A stretch of 64,000 nt of DNA, from assembly GCF_036250735.1 (NCBI RefSeq), contig NZ_CP109430.1, positions 8,370,001 to 8,434,000 of the forward strand, in the 5' to 3' direction. Source of the stretch: Streptosporangium sp. NBC_01495 (lineage in GTDB: Bacteria > Actinomycetota > Actinomycetes > Streptosporangiales > Streptosporangiaceae). The position numbers were made by a program, and so were the translations under genes. Shown one piece after another: positions 16,217-24,192 of the stretch; position 1 is the first letter of the stretch, and every line of letters starts with the position of its first letter. Under the pieces are notes generated by a model. That model was given only the letters and a program-made list of their open reading frames with translations. It ran no database searches and was not told the origin of the DNA.

Positions 16217-18445
16217 TCACTTACCCGGCTCGGGGTCGCGCGGCAGGCCGAGCATCCGCTCGGCGATGATGTTGAGCTGCACCTCCGTGGTGCCGCCGTA
16301 GATCGTCATGGCCCGGGTGGAGAGGACTGCGCGGTTCCAGTAGCCGGCGTCGCCGAGCTTCATGTCGGCGGCGATGACGGCCGAGGAGCCGAGCAGCGAG
16401 ACCGCGCACTCCGAGACGTGCTGGGCGTGCGAGGTGGACAGGAGCTTGCGGACCGAGGCGTCGGCGCCGGGCTCCAGGCCGGTCAGCTGCTTCAGGGTCA
16501 CCCGCAGTCCGAGCGCGGCGATCGAGTGGCCCTCGCAGACGACGCGTGCCAGCTCCTGGCGCTCGGCGGGGGTCAGCTCCCTGCCGAGGCGCCCGGCCAG
16601 GCCGAGCAGGTCGGGGACGGACGAGCCGGTGCCGCCGGAACCCGACGAGAGCGAGACCCGCTCGTTGGACAGCGTGTTCCTGGCGACCTTCCAGCCCTCG
16701 CCCACCTCGCCGACGACGAGGTCGTCCGGGATGAACACGTCGTCGAGGAAGACCTCGTTGAACAGGTTCTCCCCGGTCATCTCGGTGAGCGGCCTGACCG
16801 TGACGCCGGGCCCCTTCATGTCGACCAGGAAGTAGGTGATGCCCTCGTGCTTGGAGCCCTCGGAGGAGTTGCGGGCGATGCAGATGCCCCACTCGGCGAA
16901 GTGCGCCACGGAGGTCCAGACCTTCTGGCCGTTGAGCCGCCAGCCGCCCTCGACCTTCTCGGCCTTCATCTGCACGTTCGCCAGGTCGGAGCCCGCACCG
17001 GGCTCGGAGAAGAGCTGGCACCAGATCATCTCGCCGCTCAGCGTGGGCGGCAGGAAGCGCTCCTGCTGCTCGGGGGTGCCGTACGAGACGAGCGAGGGCA
17101 CCACCCAGGCACCGATGATCATCTGGGGCAGCCTGACCTTGGCGGCCTTGAGCTCCTGGAGGATGAGGACCTGCTCCAGCGGCTTGGCGTCGCGGCCCCA
17201 GGGCCTGGCCAGGTGCGGCATGACGTATCCGGCGCTCGCCAGCGCCCGCTTCTGCTCCTGGCCCTCCAGCGCGGCGAACCCGGCGATCTCGGCCCGGATG
17301 CCCTCGCGCAGCTCGGCGGCCTCCTCGGGCAGCTCGATCTCCAGCTCCCGGCTCACGCCGTTCAGGGCCAGCTCCGCGACCGACTCGGCCCACTCTCCCG
17401 AGGAGCCGAGCAGGGCGCGCAGGGTGAGCGCGCGGCGGTAGTACAGGTGGACGTCGTGCTCGTAGGTGTAGCCGATGCCGCCGAAGATCTGGATGGCGTC
17501 CTTGGCGCAGAGCACGGCCGCGTCGGGGGCGACCACACCCGCGATCGCGGCGGCGTAGGCCCGCTCGTCGGCCGACACCTCGGCGCCGCCGCCCGTCCCC
17601 TCGGTGGCGCGGGCGGCGTCCCACACGGTCGCGCGGGCCTGCTCCAGGGCGACGAGCATCCGGGAGGCCTTGTGCTTCACGCCCTGGAACTGCCCGATCG
17701 GGCGGCCGAACTGCACGCGGACCTTGGCGTACCCGGCGGCGGCGGTCACGCACCACGACGCGAGGCCCGCGGCCTCCGCGCCGAGCAGGATCGCGGCCAG
17801 GTTGAGGACCCCGGGGCCCTGCAGCCCGTCGAGGACCCGCCCCGCCGGTACGGTGACCGCGTCCAGCTCGACCCTGGCCACCCCCCGGGTGAGGTCGAGC
17901 GCCCTGACCGGGGTCACGGTCGCCGCGGCGGCGTCCACCGCGACCCACTCCTCACCGCGGTCGGTGCTCACCGGGAGCACCAGGACGTCGGCCAGCGTCC
18001 CGCCCAGAACCAGCTCGGCGGCGCCGCCGATCGTCAGGGTGCCGTCCTCGCCCCGGGTGCCGGTGATCGAGGCGCCCAGCGCGACCGCGCCGGTCAGCGT
18101 GCCGTCGGCGAGGCCGGGCAGGAGCTCGGCGTGGGCCTTGCCGTCGGAGGCGAGGATCGCGGCGCCGGCGAGCACCGTGGGAACGTACGGGCCGGGGGCG
18201 ACGCGCTCGCCGAGGGCCTCGACGGCGACAGCGGTCTCCAGCAGGCCGTAGCCGCTGCCGCCGTACTCCTCGGGGATGTGCAGGCCGAGCAGACCCTGGT
18301 CGGCCAGCCCTGCCCAGAAGCCGGGGCGCTCCTCACCCTCCGCCGCGATGGCGGCGCGCACGACCTCGGACGGGATGTTGCGCTCCGCCCACCCGGTCAC
18401 CGACTCCCGGAGCGCCTCGTGCTCCTCGCTCAACCCGATCGCCAT
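16217..18445 (-). CDS. Fused two-domain acyl-CoA dehydrogenase (FadE6/FadE34 type)
   Basis: 742 residues, twice the usual length, because two acyl-CoA dehydrogenase units are joined. The N-terminal unit (1 to about 370) carries RVQFGRPIGQFQGVKHKASRM and AIQIFGGIGYTYEHDVHLYYRR. The C-terminal unit (about 385-735) carries LFSEPGAGSDLANVQMKAE, GQKVWTSVAHFAEWGI and TIYGGTTEVQLNIIAERMLGLP. Fused forms such as mycobacterial FadE34 (ChsE3) and FadE6 act on CoA thioesters of steroid side chains or fatty acids. The substrate here is not known. The ACAGAAnnnnATTCT site 26 bp upstream is shared with the acyl-CoA synthetase at 19998. Confidence 0.9.
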   Translation of the reverse strand: MAIGLSEEHEALRESVTGWAERNIPSEVVRAAIAAEGEERPGFWAGLADQGLLGLHIPEEYGGSGYGLLETAVAVEALGERVAPGPYVPTVLAGAAILASDGKAHAELLPGLADGTLTGAVALGASITGTRGEDGTLTIGGAAELVLGGTLADVLVLPVSTDRGEEWVAVDAAAATVTPVRALDLTRGVARVELDAVTVPAGRVLDGLQGPGVLNLAAILLGAEAAGLASWCVTAAAGYAKVRVQFGRPIGQFQGVKHKASRMLVALEQARATVWDAARATEGTGGGAEVSADERAYAAAIAGVVAPDAAVLCAKDAIQIFGGIGYTYEHDVHLYYRRALTLRALLGSSGEWAESVAELALNGVSRELEIELPEEAAELREGIRAEIAGFAALEGQEQKRALASAGYVMPHLARPWGRDAKPLEQVLILQELKAAKVRLPQMIIGAWVVPSLVSYGTPEQQERFLPPTLSGEMIWCQLFSEPGAGSDLANVQMKAEKVEGGWRLNGQKVWTSVAHFAEWGICIARNSSEGSKHEGITYFLVDMKGPGVTVRPLTEMTGENLFNEVFLDDVFIPDDLVVGEVGEGWKVARNTLSNERVSLSSGSGGTGSSVPDLLGLAGRLGRELTPAERQELARVVCEGHSIAALGLRVTLKQLTGLEPGADASVRKLLSTSHAQHVSECAVSLLGSSAVIAADMKLGDAGYWNRAVLSTRAMTIYGGTTEVQLNIIAERMLGLPRDPEPGK

Positions 18446-18470
18446 GCCAGCCTCCAGACAGGATTCAATG

Positions 18471-18487
18471 ACAGAACCATATTCTAG
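18471..18487. promoter_or_regulatory. TetR-type operator candidate, site A
   Basis: ACAGAACCATATTCTAG lies 26 bp upstream of the fused acyl-CoA dehydrogenase start. It shares ACAGAAnnnnATTCT with the perfect inverted repeat at 19970, so a common regulator of both fatty-acyl genes is likely. Confidence 0.55.
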
Positions 18488-18588
18488 AAGGTACTTCCAT
18501 CACAACGCGCGAACCCATCGCCGGGTACGCCGCCTCGCGCCGTGGACGACCACGGGAGATCCCGCTTCCGGGAGACAGGGAGGACGGG

Positions 18589-19863
18589 TCAGAGGGCGCG
18601 GACGCTCGCCATCAGGGGGGCGATGTCGGCCCAGAGCCGCTTGCGCGTGTCGGGCACGGTCACGAAGAGCACGGAGGGCTTGCGGCGGCCGACGTCGACC
18701 ACGGCGAGCGCCGCCTGCGAGGTGTGCCTCTCACCCTTGATCTCGTAGGTGACCCGGTAGGCGAGCGTCCACCCCCTGCCTCCGGCGAGCCGCTGCGAGG
18801 CGGTCCAGGCGACCTTGCCACCCGCGGGGTGGTGGTTGCGGATCGTCCACCTCACCGCGTTCAGCGCCGCCCTGCGGTAGTCGGCGTCGCTCTTGAGGGC
18901 CTTGGCCGGGGTGGCGCCGGGAAGCGGCCCCGAGGCGATGACCGTGCGCGGCAACCGAGCCGCGCCGACCTGCTGGCCGACGGAGAACGACGGCACGGCC
19001 TTGGTCACCCACGGCGCGCCCAGGCTGACGTAGGTCAGCGCGGACCTCGTGTCGGTCACCGCGCCCAGCACCGTGCTCGGCCTGCCTGGCAGGACCTGCA
19101 GGGCGGTCGCGCCCGGCAGGGCGGGCAGCGTGATCGGCGGGACGGTCGGCGAGGGCTTCGCGGTGGGCAGCACGGCCCGGCCGACCCCGGCCGGATCCCC
19201 GGGCTCGTCACCGGAGAACAGCACGAAGATCAGAGCCACGACGACACCGGTGAGGACGGCGGCCCCCAGGCTGTAGGCGACCCGGATCGGGATGTCGCCG
19301 ATCCGCATCAGCAGGCCGCCGGACTTCTTCGCCCCGCCCTTCGCCTCCGGGCCGTCCTGCGCGCCCGGCCGGTCCTGGACGCCGGGCTCCGCGAACACGC
19401 CGGGCCGCTGCGCCGCGCCGGGCCACCCGGCCGCCACGCCCTGCCCGCCACTCTGCCCGTCACTCGGTCCGCCGTCCGCGCCCGCCGGAGGCCACGCACC
19501 CGGCCGGCCGGGCATTCCGGTCCGGTCCGGGCGCCAGGGGCCCGCGGAACCGCCTACCTGCCTGACCGGGATCGTCCCGAGCCCGCCCGACTCGCGCACC
19601 TGCTCGGCGTCCGCCCCCGGCTCGCCCCGCTGGTCGCCGGACGTCGTGCCGGGCGAGGACTGCGGGCGGGGGAACGATCCAGGGGGCCTGGAGACCAGAG
19701 CGGTCTCCTCGCCGTCACCGATGGGGAACCTCCGGGGCACCCGGGGGCTGATGATCGAACCGTCCTCGGCGGGTATGGCGGGTATGGGAGTCGTGGGCGC
19801 GTCATATGAGGGGATGTATCTCTCGTGAGAGCGCCCGGAGGAGTTGCCGCCGACGTCCGCCAT
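18589..19863 (-). CDS. Single-pass membrane protein with disordered cytoplasmic N-terminus
   Basis: 424 residues, family not recognised. Residues 1-180 are Pro/Gly/Gln rich and probably disordered; one membrane helix spans about 194-217 (AYSLGAAVLTGVVVALIFVLF). The rest, about 200 residues, is extracytoplasmic and includes a globular part from about 260 (VLGAVTDTRSALTYVSLGAPW...). A Thr/Pro linker joins them. This is the plan of many actinomycete anchored, possibly phospho-regulated proteins. No catalytic motif is visible. Its start faces the acyl-CoA synthetase, 134 bp away. Confidence 0.75.
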   Translation of the reverse strand: MADVGGNSSGRSHERYIPSYDAPTTPIPAIPAEDGSIISPRVPRRFPIGDGEETALVSRPPGSFPRPQSSPGTTSGDQRGEPGADAEQVRESGGLGTIPVRQVGGSAGPWRPDRTGMPGRPGAWPPAGADGGPSDGQSGGQGVAAGWPGAAQRPGVFAEPGVQDRPGAQDGPEAKGGAKKSGGLLMRIGDIPIRVAYSLGAAVLTGVVVALIFVLFSGDEPGDPAGVGRAVLPTAKPSPTVPPITLPALPGATALQVLPGRPSTVLGAVTDTRSALTYVSLGAPWVTKAVPSFSVGQQVGAARLPRTVIASGPLPGATPAKALKSDADYRRAALNAVRWTIRNHHPAGGKVAWTASQRLAGGRGWTLAYRVTYEIKGERHTSQAALAVVDVGRRKPSVLFVTVPDTRKRLWADIAPLMASVRAL

Positions 19864-19969
19864 AAGCGTCAGGTTATGTCACCCCGGAAAGATTCGACGC
19901 ATCGTCGTTTATTACGCTTCGGCCACGAGGTGTGCATCAGCCCAGGTAACCGTCTTTCCCCTTCCATGA

Positions 19970-19986
19970 ACAGAATGTCATTCTGT
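19970..19986. promoter_or_regulatory. TetR-type operator candidate, site B (perfect inverted repeat)
   Basis: ACAGAATGTCATTCTGT has 7-bp perfect arms around a 3-bp centre. It ends 11 bp before the acyl-CoA synthetase start, where a bound repressor would block transcription or initiation. It pairs with site A at 18471. Confidence 0.65.
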
Positions 19987-19997
19987 ATGGTCGCGCC

Positions 19998-21476
19998 ATG
20001 AGGGCTACGAGGGGCTTCTACGAGATCGCGGCGGCCGATCCCGGACGCGTCGCCGTCGTCACGGACACGGCCGCGGCGGTGACCTACGGCGAGCTGCACG
20101 AGCGGGCCAACCAGGTCTCGCACGGCCTTCTGGCACGCGGCACCCGGCCCGGCGACGCCGTCGTGACGGTCCTGCCCAACGGGGTCGACGCGATCACGAT
20201 GATGCTGGCGACGTACCAGATCGGCGCCTATCACGTCCCGGTCAACTGGCACTACACGGCCGAGGAGGTCGGTTACATCGTCGCCGACTGCGCGGCGCGG
20301 ACGGTGGTGGGCGCCGAGCGGTACGGGCACGCGCCGCCGGGCGGGTTCGTGGAGACCCGCGCCCTCGCCGAGGGGCGGCCGGCCACACCGCCCGAGGGGC
20401 GCAGGGCCGGGTCGATGATGCTCTACACCTCGGGGACCACCGGCAGGCCCAAGGGCGTGCGGCGGCGGCTGATCGAGCTGAGCCCCGAGGACCTCTACCC
20501 GATCCTGACGCGCAAGAGCTGGCGGCACTTCGGGCTGCCGCCCGACGGGGTGCACCTGCTGCTGTCGCAGCTCTACCACTCGGCGCCGTACGGGCAGGCG
20601 ATGATGGCCCTGCAGTTCGGGCACGCCGTCGTGGTGACCGAGCGGTTCGACGCCGGGGAGACGCTGGAGCTGGTCGAGCGGTACGGGGTGACCAACGCGT
20701 TCATGGTGCCGACCATGTTCCACCGGCTGCTGGCCCTGCCCACCTCGATCAGGACAAAGCACGATTTATCGTCATTGACGCATCTCTACCACGGTGCCGC
20801 GCCCTGCCCGCCCGCCACCAAGCAGGCGATGATCGAGTGGCTCGGCCCCGTGCTGTGGGAGTACTACGGCTCGACCGAGGCCGCCGTGGCCACGATGGTC
20901 TCCTCGGCGGAGTGGCTGGAGCGGCCGGGCACGGTCGGCCGGGCGATCGACGGCCTGGAGTTCACGATCGTCGGCGATGACGGCGCGGCGCTCCCGCCCG
21001 GCGAGCCCGGCATGGTCTACATCGGCGGCATCAACCGCTTCGAGTACCACCGCGACCCGTCCAAGACCGCCGCCGCGATGCGCGGCCCCCTCTACACCCC
21101 CGGTGACATCGGCTATCTGGACGAGGACGGCTACCTGTTCCTCTGCGACCGGCGCACCGACCTGATCATCTCCGGCGGGGTCAACGTCTACCCGGCCGAG
21201 ATCGAGGCCGTGCTCCAGGAGCACCCCTCGGTGGCGGACGTGGCCGTGATCGGCGTACCCGACCCGGAGTGGGGCCAGCGCGTCGTCGCGCTGGTCCAGC
21301 CCGCCGCGGGCGCCATCCCGGGCGCGGACCTCACCGGCGAGCTGCTGGCCCACTGCGCGTCCCGGCTGGCACGCCTCAAGCACCCCCGGGTGATCGAGTA
21401 CCGCGACCGGCTGCCGCGCACCCCCACGGGCAAGCTCAGCCGCAGCAATCTTCGCAAGACGTATCTTCCTCTCTGA
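19998..21476 (+). CDS. Acyl-CoA synthetase (FadD-type AMP-forming ligase)
   Basis: 492 residues, ANL superfamily. The phosphate-binding loop is MMLYTSGTTGRPKGVRR, followed by LWEYYGSTEAAVA (adenine motif), YTPGDIGYLDEDGYLFLCDRRTDLIISGG (hinge region) and PRTPTGKLSRSNLRK with the catalytic lysine near the C-terminus. It activates a carboxylic acid to the CoA thioester via an acyl-AMP. Chain length cannot be told from motifs. The HtrA-type gene follows after 19 bp on the same strand. The operator at 19970 suggests co-regulation with the fused acyl-CoA dehydrogenase. Confidence 0.9.
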   Translation: MRATRGFYEIAAADPGRVAVVTDTAAAVTYGELHERANQVSHGLLARGTRPGDAVVTVLPNGVDAITMMLATYQIGAYHVPVNWHYTAEEVGYIVADCAARTVVGAERYGHAPPGGFVETRALAEGRPATPPEGRRAGSMMLYTSGTTGRPKGVRRRLIELSPEDLYPILTRKSWRHFGLPPDGVHLLLSQLYHSAPYGQAMMALQFGHAVVVTERFDAGETLELVERYGVTNAFMVPTMFHRLLALPTSIRTKHDLSSLTHLYHGAAPCPPATKQAMIEWLGPVLWEYYGSTEAAVATMVSSAEWLERPGTVGRAIDGLEFTIVGDDGAALPPGEPGMVYIGGINRFEYHRDPSKTAAAMRGPLYTPGDIGYLDEDGYLFLCDRRTDLIISGGVNVYPAEIEAVLQEHPSVADVAVIGVPDPEWGQRVVALVQPAAGAIPGADLTGELLAHCASRLARLKHPRVIEYRDRLPRTPTGKLSRSNLRKTYLPL

Positions 21477-21495
21477 GCTGGGCAAATACCCTTGT

Positions 21496-22602
21496 ATGGG
21501 GGTATCAAAGACAGGCGCCGCGCTACTGGCGGCCGCCGTCATGGCGCTCGCGGGCTGCGGTCAGGGCCTGGAACTGCAAACGTCCGGGATGACCGGCTCA
21601 CCCCGCGCCCCCACACCCGGCGCGTCGGCGAGCACCTCCGCCGGGACCTCTCCAGGGAGCTCTTTCACCCCGGACACCCTGGAGGCCGCGTACGAGCGGA
21701 CCATCATCAAGGTGCTGCCGTCCATCGTGCAGATCACCACGGGGAACGGCCTCGGCTCGGGAATCGTGTACGACACCTCCGGGCACATCATCACCAACGC
21801 CCACGTGGTCGGGGGCTCCAATCATTTCGAGGTCACGCTCGCCAACGGCGGCACCCCGCGTACGGCGACGCTGGTCAACTCGTTCAAGCTGGGCGACCTG
21901 GCCGTGATCAAGGTGGACGACCCGACCGGGCTGAAACCGGCCGTCTTCGGCGACTCCACCAGGCTGCGGGTCGGCGAGATCGTGATGGCCATGGGAAACC
22001 CGCTGGGCCTGTCGGGCAGCGTCACCGAGGGGATCATCTCGGCGCTGGGCCGCACGGTCACCGAGCCCATGGGCGAGAACTCGCCGGGCGCGACGATCAG
22101 CGGAGCCATCCAGACCTCCGCGCCCATCAACCCGGGCAACAGCGGCGGCGCCCTGGTCAACCTCAGGGGCGAGGTCGTCGGCGTGCCGACCCTGACCGCG
22201 GTCAACCCCGAACTCGGCAACGCCCAGGCCCCGGGCATCGGCTTCGCGATCCCGGCCAACATCGTCAAGGACGTCGCCACGCAGATCATCCGGGACGGCA
22301 GGGTCACCAACACCCGCAGGGCCGCGCTCGGTGTCGTCGTACGGACCGTGATCGACATGAACGGGCAGCCCGCGGGCATCAGCGTCGTACGGGTGCAGCG
22401 GAACAGCGGCGCGGAGAGGGCGGGACTCGAGGCCGGAGACCTGATCGTCTCGGTCAACGGCATCCCCACCCCGTCGACCCAGGAGCTGTCCGCGGTCCTC
22501 GCGCAGCTCAAGCCCGGCGAGGACGCGAAGGTGGAGATCCTGCGCCCCGACGGCTCGACGACCACCGTGGTCGTTCCGCTCGAAGAGCTCCCCGGCGGCT
22601 GA
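21496..22602 (+). CDS. HtrA/DegP-like lipoprotein serine protease with PDZ domain
   Basis: 368 residues. The signal MGVSKTGAALLAAAVMALAGCG ends in a lipobox, so the mature protein is membrane-anchored outside the cell. After a Ser/Thr/Pro linker, the trypsin-like domain has the full triad: His in ITNAHVVGG, Asp in GDLAVIKVD and Ser in PGNSGGALVN. A single PDZ domain (about 275-355, GISVVRVQRNSGAERAGLEAGDLIVSVNG) ends the protein. It is a quality-control protease candidate. The start has no clear Shine-Dalgarno site, and the ATG lies in the loop of a short hairpin (21486-21505). Confidence 0.9.
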   Translation: MGVSKTGAALLAAAVMALAGCGQGLELQTSGMTGSPRAPTPGASASTSAGTSPGSSFTPDTLEAAYERTIIKVLPSIVQITTGNGLGSGIVYDTSGHIITNAHVVGGSNHFEVTLANGGTPRTATLVNSFKLGDLAVIKVDDPTGLKPAVFGDSTRLRVGEIVMAMGNPLGLSGSVTEGIISALGRTVTEPMGENSPGATISGAIQTSAPINPGNSGGALVNLRGEVVGVPTLTAVNPELGNAQAPGIGFAIPANIVKDVATQIIRDGRVTNTRRAALGVVVRTVIDMNGQPAGISVVRVQRNSGAERAGLEAGDLIVSVNGIPTPSTQELSAVLAQLKPGEDAKVEILRPDGSTTTVVVPLEELPGG

Positions 22603-22609
22603 TCCCGGC

Positions 22610-22706
22610 GAACCGGCTCGATGAACCGGCTCGGCTTGATGAACCGGCTCGGTGAACCGGCTCGGCTTGATGAACCGGCTTGATGAACCGGCTCGGTGAA
22701 CCGGCC
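22610..22706. repeat. Seven-copy GAACCGGC tandem repeat
   Basis: Copies begin at 22610, 22623, 22641, 22654, 22672, 22685 and 22698, so units are 13 bp (GAACCGGCTCGRT) or 18 bp (with an extra GCTTG), in the order 13-18-13-18-13-13. It fills the gap between the convergent protease and deacetylase genes. It contains no gene. Confidence 0.85.
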
Positions 22707-22730
22707 ATCCCGGCGACCCGGCTCCCGGTC

Positions 22731-22780
22731 GACCCCGCGGGGAACCGCGGGGTCACCGTGGCCGCCCGGCGAGGGCGGCC
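22731..22780. terminator. Double bidirectional terminator
   Basis: Two hairpins follow one another between convergent genes: GACCCCGCGG/CCGCGGGGTC (10-bp perfect stem, 4-base loop, 22731-22754) and GGCCGCCC/GGGCGGCC (8-bp perfect stem, 5-base loop, 22760-22780). The second ends 8 bp before the deacetylase stop. Confidence 0.7.
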
Positions 22781-22787
22781 GGGCCGG

Positions 22788-23858
22788 TCAGTAGGGCAGG
22801 ACGCGGTCGGTGAAGGACTTGGCCACGAAGGGCGCCTTGAACTTGGGGAAGGCGACCGTCTTCACGTCTCCGTCGGAGGTGTAACGCTCGTCGGGGTTCG
22901 CCTTCAGCCAGTCGAGCCAGGCCACCGAGCAGAACTTGACGCAGTCGCCCTTCTTGTCCATCGAGCGGATGCGCGGGATGCCGAGCGGGTCGAACTTCTT
23001 GTTGAACGGCGACATGGCCGGGGTGTAACCGGCGAGGAACACGCCGCCGTAGTCGTAGGAGACGTCGCCTGAGGAGCCCTTGAGACCCCACTCCTTGCCG
23101 TCCGGCTGGTTGCCGTACGGCAGCGCCAGCGTGACCGGAGGCAACTTGATCAGGCCGGTGATGAGCCGGTGGCCCGCCGCCACCTCGGCGTTGACCGCCT
23201 TCTTCGGCTTGCCGCCCAGGCTGAGGTGGTCGCGGGTGTGGTTGCCGATGTCGTAGCCCTTGCCGGTGAGCCAGAGGAGCATCTGCGCGCCCTCCTCGGG
23301 CGTCGCCTTACCGAACATGTCGCGCGTGACGTAGAACGTTCCAACACCGCGGAAGCCCGGGTAGGTCTTGGCGACGTCCTGGAGGATCGCGACGGCGGTG
23401 TTCGGCTTGGGCAGCCCCATCCCGTCCAGCTCGAACTGCGAGGGCGAGGAGTCGTCGAAGGTGAGGACGACGGGATGCTTGCCCGCCGGGATGTCCATGC
23501 GCCCGGTGACGAACTCGGCCGCGGTGACCGCGACGTAGTTCTCCTTGGCCAGCCTCTCCAGCTCGGTGCGGAACTGCTTGGGGGTACGGTCATCCTGGGT
23601 GGAGGGCTTGTCGACCACCCGGTGGTACATGAGGACGGGCACCTGTCCGAGCTCGTTGGCCTTGACCTTGGCCGCGGCCTGCGTCTTGGCCTTGAGGAGG
23701 TTGGCCTGCGAGGCGGCGGCGGCCGACGCCTTCGCCGCGGCCGCCACCTTGGCCTTCTGCGCGTCGCCCTCGTCCGACCCCGTCGATCCGCATCCGGCCA
23801 GCACGACCCCCGTCGCGACGACGGCCACACCGGCCCTGCCCATTCTGAGACGGCCCAT
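22788..23858 (-). CDS. Polysaccharide deacetylase lipoprotein (carbohydrate esterase 4)
   Basis: 356 residues. Signal peptide with lipobox VLAGCGS (Cys23), then an Ala/Lys-rich probable coiled linker (30-68). The catalytic domain starts at VPVLMYHRVVD. The CE4 motifs are TFDDSS (catalytic Asp and metal Asp) and NHTRDHLSL (metal His pair, HxxxH), with LALPYGNQPDG as motif 3. It probably removes acetyl groups from peptidoglycan or another amino-sugar polymer outside the membrane. The start has GGAGG at ideal distance. The long leader (about 330 bp to the divergent glpF) is GC-rich and foldable. Confidence 0.9.
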   Translation of the reverse strand: MGRLRMGRAGVAVVATGVVLAGCGSTGSDEGDAQKAKVAAAAKASAAAASQANLLKAKTQAAAKVKANELGQVPVLMYHRVVDKPSTQDDRTPKQFRTELERLAKENYVAVTAAEFVTGRMDIPAGKHPVVLTFDDSSPSQFELDGMGLPKPNTAVAILQDVAKTYPGFRGVGTFYVTRDMFGKATPEEGAQMLLWLTGKGYDIGNHTRDHLSLGGKPKKAVNAEVAAGHRLITGLIKLPPVTLALPYGNQPDGKEWGLKGSSGDVSYDYGGVFLAGYTPAMSPFNKKFDPLGIPRIRSMDKKGDCVKFCSVAWLDWLKANPDERYTSDGDVKTVAFPKFKAPFVAKSFTDRVLPY

Positions 23859-24060
23859 CGAATTCCTCCAAGCGCACTGACGATACGCTTCTCATCCCCC
23901 TCTGACCTGCGGGTTGACCTCCACACCCGGCAAAGGTTCCCGCCGGAGCGGTTCTTGGCGGCACCTTGTGACCCCGATGAGAAAAGGGCTTCCTCGCATG
24001 GGAACGCCGGGCGGTGACGGGATTCTCACCCGGCGGAGACGTCGCAAGTAAGGACGTCGG
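23859..24060 (-). other. Long foldable leader of the deacetylase gene
   Basis: No gene is seen between 23859 and 24192. The part next to the deacetylase is GC-rich with inverted repeats, including CGCCGGG (24008-24014) with CCCGGCG further right, and a GGCGGGAACC stretch. It may be an RNA leader; the half nearer glpF is AT-rich and carries its promoter. Confidence 0.3.
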
Positions 24061-24074
24061 ATCATATTTCGGTG

Positions 24075-24159
24075 ACGTTACCAATGACTTAGATTGTTGA
24101 CCACAATTCAATAATTTCGTCACGTTACCGTTGACTGCCCTGAAATTCGCGCCTACCGT
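24075..24159 (+). promoter_or_regulatory. glpFK promoter with repeated operator
   Basis: ACGTTACCAATGAC (24075) and ACGTTACCGTTGAC (24122) are direct repeats 47 bp apart in an AT-rich stretch. The second overlaps a sigma-70-like -35 TTGACT (24131), which has a 17-bp spacer to -10 TACCGT (24154). A regulator bound at the repeats would control glpFK; in Streptomyces the glycerol regulator is the IclR protein GylR, which is not in this window. Confidence 0.55.
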
Positions 24160-24192
24160 CCGGGCATCCGAACGGCGTCGTGAGGGGGAAAG

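Noticed and set aside
22610-22706. Repeated TGAACC as multiple ECF -35 boxes
   Set aside because: They lack spaced CGT -10 boxes and lie between convergent genes; they are part of the tandem repeat.
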